Shown one piece after another: positions 32,968 to 37,585 of a stretch of DNA of 37,585 nucleotides; the first letter of the stretch is position 1, and each line of letters starts with the position of its first letter. The DNA lies in assembly GCA_046155505.1 (NCBI GenBank), contig JBJXFK010000033.1:1-37585 (forward strand), written 5' to 3'. The stretch comes from JBJXFK01 sp046155505. Lineage in GTDB: Bacteria > Planctomycetota > Phycisphaerae > UBA1845 > Fen-1342. The position numbers and the translations under genes are program-made. Below the pieces are notes generated by a model, which saw only the letters and a program-made list of their open reading frames with translations, was not told the DNA's origin and did no database searches.

Positions 32968-33897
32968 TTACTGCGGCAGCGTCACTGACACGAATTGCGT
33001 GCCGGGGACGTTGACGAAGTTGAGCAGGAACGGGCCGTTCGGCGAGAACGACGCGAGATTGCCGAAGCCGCCGACGCCGGGCAGTGCCTGGTTCGACGAA
33101 AAGCCTTCACGGCCGCACGGACCGCTGCCGCCGCCCTGGGCATTGTTCGACAGGTTGGCGAAGACGCGGATGGTCGGCGCGCCGCTGATGCCGAGCAGCG
33201 TCTTGGGAATCTTGATCTCGATGCCGGTGGTCACGCCCGCAGCCGCGCCTGGGTCGGCGTTGGGGCCGCTGCACGGATTGTTGGGGTCGCTGCCGTTATC
33301 CCAACAATCGATGCCGCCGGTGTTCGAGTTGTTGACGGCGACGGCTGCCCCGCTGTTGCCGGTGAGATTGCCGTTGCCGGTGCCGACCGCGCCGATGCCC
33401 AGCACCTCGGTCGTCAGCGCGCCGATGTTGACCAAATCAGTCGCGTAGACGAGTTGCGACGTGCTCTGTCCCGGGAAGAGCCCGACTGAAATCAGCAGCG
33501 CGAATTCCGGATTGAAGCCCGGCTCCATCGTCGTGCCGCTGTACATCTGCACGAGCGTGGGCACGGGGCCAGCGGGGCAGGGCATGCCGAGCGAAGTAGT
33601 GGTGATGACTTCGCCGGCCGGGTTCGCCGGCTGCGCGACGGTGTCGAAAAAGACGACGATCGCGTTGTTGTCAGCGATGTTGCCGGTCAGACCGACGTAC
33701 ACGTTGGCGGTGTCCGACGTGACGAAGAGCTGATCCAGTTCGTTGAAGTTGTTGCCGAACTGGGTGTTGGTGTTCTGCACGGCGAGGCCCGCGCCCCAAT
33801 TGGCGTTGTCGATGCCGATGCCGTCAATGGTGGGTGAAAGGGCCAAAGCGACGCCGCACGCCGCCAGGATGCCCGAAGCTGTCAGAATCGTTCTCAT
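32968..33897 (-). CDS. Secreted protein, paralogue of the upstream dockerin protein
   Basis: This 309-aa protein has a signal peptide (MRTILTASGILAACGVALALS). The mature part begins with a family-9-CBM or DOMON-like region (FNELDQLFVTSDTANVYVGLTGNIADNN, then VVFFDT), rich in Asn and Gly, with several Cys. It has no dockerin or membrane anchor. GAGGG lies nine bases before the ATG at 33897. It is 66 bp downstream of a gene whose N-terminal half follows the same plan, so the pair probably arose by duplication and shares one transcript. Ligand and function are unknown. Confidence 0.8.
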   Translation of the reverse strand: MRTILTASGILAACGVALALSPTIDGIGIDNANWGAGLAVQNTNTQFGNNFNELDQLFVTSDTANVYVGLTGNIADNNAIVVFFDTVAQPANPAGEVITTTSLGMPCPAGPVPTLVQMYSGTTMEPGFNPEFALLISVGLFPGQSTSQLVYATDLVNIGALTTEVLGIGAVGTGNGNLTGNSGAAVAVNNSNTGGIDCWDNGSDPNNPCSGPNADPGAAAGVTTGIEIKIPKTLLGISGAPTIRVFANLSNNAQGGGSGPCGREGFSSNQALPGVGGFGNLASFSPNGPFLLNFVNVPGTQFVSVTLPQ

Positions 33898-33963
33898 TTG
33901 GAAAAACCCTCTGTTGGGGATAAATGTTCTTCAAATTTCCTATGATCGGTTGTGCGTTTCGCG

Positions 33964-35142
33964 TTACTGGCAGTTCGCCCCGAAGACTGACAGCAGTTGC
34001 GCCAAGTCGTTGAGCAGAACCGCTCCGTCGCCGGACAGGTCGCCCTGTGCGCGGGTCGCGCCGCTGGCGATTCCGAAGTTGGCCAGTAGCGTGGCGAGGT
34101 CGGTCAGGTTGACGACGCAATCGCTGTTCACGTCACCCGAGTCGCAGGCGTTGCCGCCTGGGCAGCCGGCGGAGGCCAGCGTGTAGCACAGGTACTGATT
34201 GCCGACCAGGTTATTGAAATCGCTGAAGTCGGCGACCGAGCCGAGGTTGTTGAACTCCGTCAGCGATGCGTCCGCGGGAGCGGGCAGAAGCTGATTGCTC
34301 TTGTACCCGTTATCGCCCGAGACGATCGCGAGCAGGCAGATTTCGTCGCCGTCGCTGACGCCGAGCAGCGAAAGCGGAATCGCGAACTCGAAGCCGGTCG
34401 TCGCCGTCGCCGGGTCGGTCGTCCACGGACCCGACGGGAACGCTCCATCAACGCCCTGATTGCCTGAGTTGTCGGCGGCGGCGAGGATGCCGGTGCTGCC
34501 GGTCGAGAGGAACGAGCCGAGCGTGCCTGCCGAGCCGGAGGCGGTGGCATCGCCGGCGGTCATGATGCCCGCGACGGTGTTGACGTGACCGAAGGGATCG
34601 GCACCGTTCACGTCGGCGAAGTCGATCCAATTCACCGCGTAGTACGTGCGAATCTGCGAACCGACCGGCGAGCCGCCCGACCATACGAGTCCGTTGGTCG
34701 GCGAAAAGCCGGTGTCGAAGGTGAAGCCGTTGAAACCCTGGCCGAACGGAATGCCGTGCAGGTTGCGCGGCAGGCCGCCGACAGGCTGGCCGAAGTTCTG
34801 CGTGAGCAGCGGGCTGGCGCCATCGGTTACGCCGGTGCCGTTGGCATCGATAAACACGATGACGCAGTTGCCGTTGTTTTCGAGGTTGCCCGTGATGCCG
34901 AGATACAGGTTGGTGCCGTCATTCGACAGATACATCCGGTTCAGCTCGCTTCCGCCGCCGAACTGAGTGGTGTCGTTGTCGTTGCCAAAGCCGGTCTGCC
35001 ACACCTGCGTCGCCTGCAGCGCGCTGGCACCGAAATCGGTGGGGATGTTTTGACCGTCAACGACGACCGCCGCCAGCGCCGTCGCCGAAAGGGCGATGGG
35101 TGCTGAGCCGACGATCAGTCTGCGCATACCGCGTGTGCTCAT
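33964..35142 (-). CDS. Secreted CBM9/DOMON-like protein with dockerin
   Basis: This 392-aa protein starts with the ATG at 35142, with CGGAGG eight bases upstream; a signal peptide (MRRLIVGSAPIALSATALAA) follows. The mature region carries SELNRMYLSNDGTNLYLGITGNLENN, VIVFIDA, the same pattern as the downstream paralogue, and later FEFAIPLSLLGVSDGDEIC, typical of CBM9-like beta sandwiches. The C-terminus has two degenerate dockerin loops (GDVNSDCVVNLTDLATLL and GDLSGDGAVLLNDLAQLL), with Cys residues before and three from the end. A promoter is visible at 35211-35239. It probably forms an operon with the next gene, ended by the terminator at 32904. Confidence 0.85.
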   Translation of the reverse strand: MSTRGMRRLIVGSAPIALSATALAAVVVDGQNIPTDFGASALQATQVWQTGFGNDNDTTQFGGGSELNRMYLSNDGTNLYLGITGNLENNGNCVIVFIDANGTGVTDGASPLLTQNFGQPVGGLPRNLHGIPFGQGFNGFTFDTGFSPTNGLVWSGGSPVGSQIRTYYAVNWIDFADVNGADPFGHVNTVAGIMTAGDATASGSAGTLGSFLSTGSTGILAAADNSGNQGVDGAFPSGPWTTDPATATTGFEFAIPLSLLGVSDGDEICLLAIVSGDNGYKSNQLLPAPADASLTEFNNLGSVADFSDFNNLVGNQYLCYTLASAGCPGGNACDSGDVNSDCVVNLTDLATLLANFGIASGATRAQGDLSGDGAVLLNDLAQLLSVFGANCQ

Positions 35143-35210
35143 ATTCCGAACCTCCGTTGGATTGGATGGAAAGCGCGCGGTCGAGAAATCGAAGCGCGCG
35201 TCTGGACACG

Positions 35211-35239
35211 AGTCTAGTAGAATGCTCATCGTGAGGCAA
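35211..35239 (-). promoter_or_regulatory. Candidate promoter of the secreted-protein operon
   Basis: On the minus strand TTGCCT (35239-35234) and TAGACT (35216-35211) are separated by 17 bp; each matches consensus at four of six. The predicted leader of about 60 nt contains a GCGCGC inverted repeat (about 35174-35200). Confidence 0.5.
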
Positions 35240-35290
35240 CGCTGAATTCGGCGTGAAACCGCGCAGCGCATGCGGCATTTTCACTGTAGC

Positions 35291-35318
35291 TTGACATGCC
35301 GTGCGGCGCGGATAGCCT
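35291..35318 (+). promoter_or_regulatory. Candidate promoter of the BFN gene
   Basis: A perfect TTGACA (35291-35296) is followed 16 bp later by TAGCCT (35313-35318), a weak -10. The start of transcription would be about 35 bp before the ATG at 35360. Confidence 0.45.
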
Positions 35319-35359
35319 CTGAATGAATCGCCGCGTGACACAAACGAACCGAGGACATC

Positions 35360-35758
35360 ATGGAAGTTCGCATGGATTTGGCGCGGATCATCATCTGCGA
35401 AACGCGCGATCAACATGTGATCATCCTCCGCGAACGCAACGGGGCGCGTGCCCTTCCCATTGTTATCGGCCATACCGAGGCTATGGCGATCGATCGGCGG
35501 GTGAAGGGCGAGCAGCCGCCGCGACCGATGACGCACGACCTGCTGGGCAACGTGATCGATTGCCTGAACGCCCAGCTTGAGAAAATCGTTATCAACGATC
35601 TGCAGGATCGCACGTTCTATGCCAAACTCGTGATTCGACAAAATACCGAGTTGGTGGAAATCGACAGCCGTCCATCGGATGCGATCGCGCTGGGCGTGGC
35701 GGGTGAGGTGCCGATCTACGTGGAAGATCGGGTGTTGCGGGAGATTTCGAATAACTGA
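35360..35758 (+). CDS. Bifunctional nuclease (BFN/DUF151) domain protein
   Basis: This 132-aa protein is a single BFN domain: ALPIVIGHTEAMAIDRRVKGEQPPRPMTHDLL, then KIVINDLQDRTFYAKLVI, VEIDSRPSDAIALGV and PIYVEDRVL. The length is typical of the free-standing bacterial form. Plant relatives are described as having RNase and DNase activity and bacterial ones are linked to stress and UvrBC-related proteins; the exact bacterial role is unsettled. The ATG at 35360 has GAGGA four bases upstream. The following gene starts about 100 bp later on the same strand and may be co-transcribed. Confidence 0.9.
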   Translation: MEVRMDLARIIICETRDQHVIILRERNGARALPIVIGHTEAMAIDRRVKGEQPPRPMTHDLLGNVIDCLNAQLEKIVINDLQDRTFYAKLVIRQNTELVEIDSRPSDAIALGVAGEVPIYVEDRVLREISNN

Positions 35759-35860
35759 GTACGCGGGCGCGGGCGCGGGGCGCGAGTGTCGTGGAGGGTA
35801 CGCACGCACGAGAGTCAGAATGAGTCACGCGCGCGAGATTGATCGTGTGGAGCGGCTGGG

Positions 35861-37546
35861 ATGACCGAGGGTGAGATTCGAAAACTGAGCGACGCGATTG
35901 AGCGGCTGTTGCGACCCCGGTTGTCGCAGTCGGAGGCGCTGCGCGATGTCGTCGGCTCCGTCGGTGCGTGGCTGTGCGAACTCGCGTCGCGTGCGGCGAG
36001 TGCGGATGCAGTCGCGAATGCTGCGGATGCAGTCGCGAATGCTGCGGATCACGCCGCGGATTCGGTGAGTGTTGAAGCGTCCCGTCACGCGGTTGCGCCG
36101 GCAGCCGAGAATGGAAAGGCAGCGCCGATTGCGGCGCAAGCCATCGCGTCGGCGTTACCCAGTTCGACCGTCGCCGGGCCGCGCGAATTGCTGCCGCTCC
36201 GACTCGGCGACGCGCGGACGCGCGTCGCGATGGTCGGCGATCCGGACGAGATGCGCCGCGCGCGCGAGGCGGCGCAGCGCGAAGCCGTCGCCGCCGCGTC
36301 CGCAACATATGAAGTTGCATCGCCGGTGGCCGAGACCGATTTGGCGCTCGTTGCGGCCCGTTCGCGGTTGAAGGCGGAATCGTGTCGGCACATGGTCGGT
36401 CGCCGCGCGTCGCTTGCCGATCCTGAACAGGCCGAGCGAACGCGACAAGAGATGGATGCGCTGATCGCACGGGCCAAGAGCATGACCGAGTGCTTCCTTT
36501 GGGTCTATTGGCGCGATCGCACGACGCCCGATGATCAGACGCTGCTGCGGGCGGCGGACTGCTACGACGCGCTCGCGGACGCGCTTGAGTTACTGCGAGC
36601 GCTGGAAGATGCGGGGTTCGATCGCGCGTCGCCCGATTCGGCAGAGGCGATGCAATACGCCGCCGAAGCGTGTTCGGCGATGCGCGTCGCGCTGGCGAAT
36701 ACGTGGATCAGCAGCGAGCGCGATCAGCACGAGATTCACGTTTGGCTGCGACGACAGACGGCGACGCATCGCGTGTTTATTCAGCGATACATGACCGTCG
36801 ATGATCCCGCCGACCCCGCCGCGATGGGCGATTTGCGGCGGCGCATCGCAGCCCGGCTCGAGTATTTGCAGCAGCGCTCGAATCGCGAGAAGAATATTCG
36901 CAAGACGTTGAATCAGATGCGCTATCACGCCGGGCGAATCAGCGGCGACGACCCCGCGGAGGACGAAGCGCATTGGCGGCGCATCGGCGATGCTCTCGGT
37001 GTGCTGTTTGAGAGCGGGCTGGCATGGACCGATCGCCGCATCGGCGAGTCGATCGGCGAGACGGCGGCGCGACTGTGGCGCGGCGAAGCCGGCGACGGCG
37101 TGCTGGCGCGGGTGGTCGCGCGGCTGCTCGATGTTTCGGTCGATGCACCGGCTGATGACGAACCTGCGAGTGATCGCCCCGCGATCTGGAGCGACGCCGT
37201 GCGCGAGGTGCGCACGATGCTGCGCGGCGGGCGAATTGTGGTGATCGGCGGTCATCGGAATGGTGAGGCGGTCGATCGCTACGTTGATGCGTTTGAATTG
37301 AACGAGGTTGACTGGGTCGAGTTGCAGGAGCACGGGCCCAGCTCGCCGATGTACGCGGCAATTCGCCGAGACGATACGACCGTCGTGGCGGTGATCGTGC
37401 GGCTGACGGGGCATTTGCACGCCGAAGAGGCGCGGCAGTTTGCACGCAGCGCGGGCAAGCCGTGCGTTTTGCTGACGGGCGGCTACAACCCGGAACAATT
37501 CGCGCGGGCGGTGCTGGAGCAGGCGAGCGAGCGGTTGGTTTCGTGA
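35861..37546 (+). CDS. Uncharacterised protein with DUF2325-like C-terminal domain
   Basis: This 561-aa soluble protein starts at the ATG at 35861, with GGAG about nine bases upstream. The N-terminal 45 residues are helical, followed by an Ala-rich segment with a seven-residue repeat (ADAVANA twice) encoded by a 21-bp tandem repeat. The middle is strongly helical and Arg/Ala-rich, with likely coiled coils. Residues about 455-555 form an alpha/beta domain (GRIVVIGGHRNGEAVDRY, DTTVVAVIVRLTGHLHAEEARQFARSAGKPCVLLTGGY). This matches the DUF2325 pattern of a glycine-rich start and a strand ending in 'T--HL---', though the family's usual serine is changed. Function is unknown. Confidence 0.75.
   Translation: MTEGEIRKLSDAIERLLRPRLSQSEALRDVVGSVGAWLCELASRAASADAVANAADAVANAADHAADSVSVEASRHAVAPAAENGKAAPIAAQAIASALPSSTVAGPRELLPLRLGDARTRVAMVGDPDEMRRAREAAQREAVAAASATYEVASPVAETDLALVAARSRLKAESCRHMVGRRASLADPEQAERTRQEMDALIARAKSMTECFLWVYWRDRTTPDDQTLLRAADCYDALADALELLRALEDAGFDRASPDSAEAMQYAAEACSAMRVALANTWISSERDQHEIHVWLRRQTATHRVFIQRYMTVDDPADPAAMGDLRRRIAARLEYLQQRSNREKNIRKTLNQMRYHAGRISGDDPAEDEAHWRRIGDALGVLFESGLAWTDRRIGESIGETAARLWRGEAGDGVLARVVARLLDVSVDAPADDEPASDRPAIWSDAVREVRTMLRGGRIVVIGGHRNGEAVDRYVDAFELNEVDWVELQEHGPSSPMYAAIRRDDTTVVAVIVRLTGHLHAEEARQFARSAGKPCVLLTGGYNPEQFARAVLEQASERLVS
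36002..36049 (+). repeat. 21-bp in-frame tandem repeat
   Basis: GCGGATGCAGTCGCGAATGCT occurs perfectly twice (36002-36022, 36023-36043) and a third partial copy begins at 36044. The unit is a multiple of three, so it adds seven residues (ADAVANA) per copy and could vary in number without breaking the gene. Confidence 0.9.
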
Positions 37547-37585
37547 AAGCGACTCGTGCACGCGGTTCTGGCGATATCGCACTAA

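Overview
The window looks like a chromosomal segment of a GC-rich member of the Planctomycetota, perhaps Phycisphaerae-like. The main signs are four secreted proteins ending in paired dockerin-type calcium loops, one PEP-CTERM protein, a pseudopilin with a DUF1559-like C-terminal motif, zinc-ribbon membrane proteins, and intergenic DNA rich in small hairpin 'word' repeats. This taxonomy is inferred from protein style; no rRNA or tRNA gene is present. About 25 genes can be supported, on both strands. Most of the longest alternative-frame ORFs are GC-driven shadows.

Layout. Bases 1-870 hold repeats only, including a 26-bp-period array of five hairpins. Next come an ankyrin-repeat gene and a small BFD-type [2Fe-2S] protein (minus strand). 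Divergent from them is a large lipoprotein joining a TSP3-like calcium segment, a beta-propeller and two haem-binding CxxCH motifs. A plus-strand run follows: folK, whose 3' end runs into repeat hairpins, then a NatA/NatB-like ABC exporter pair and a small lipoprotein. Bases 8391-19479 are all minus strand: a cyclophilin lipoprotein, iscX, a DUF1801 protein, a fused chrA, a pseudopilin, a PEP-CTERM protein, a dockerin protein, an 895-aa uncharacterised protein and another dockerin protein. That last gene is divergent from a putative HTH protein across overlapping, face-to-face promoters.

The most interesting part is 21571-27259. It holds a VgrG spike protein, a LysM/Ig-like/peptidoglycan-binding protein that overlaps it by 1 bp, and an 835-aa amidohydrolase-family protein with a poly-glycine hinge and C-terminal coiled coil. 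No other type VI secretion gene is visible. It reads as an orphan VgrG cargo island whose candidate payload is a metal-dependent hydrolase.

The right end has a ten-Asp-box propeller/dockerin protein, a Gdx/SugE-type exporter, a membrane GT2 glycosyltransferase, a DUF4241 protein, and a two-gene operon of paralogous secreted proteins (one with a dockerin, one without) closed by a clear terminator. It ends with a bifunctional-nuclease (BFN/DUF151) gene and a 561-aa protein with a DUF2325-like C-terminus.

The genes do not form one pathway. Shared themes are cell-surface and secreted proteins, iron-sulfur and haem proteins (BFD, IscX, di-haem lipoprotein), and small exporters. The intergenic DNA carries at least three families of short inverted-repeat words that recur between unrelated genes.
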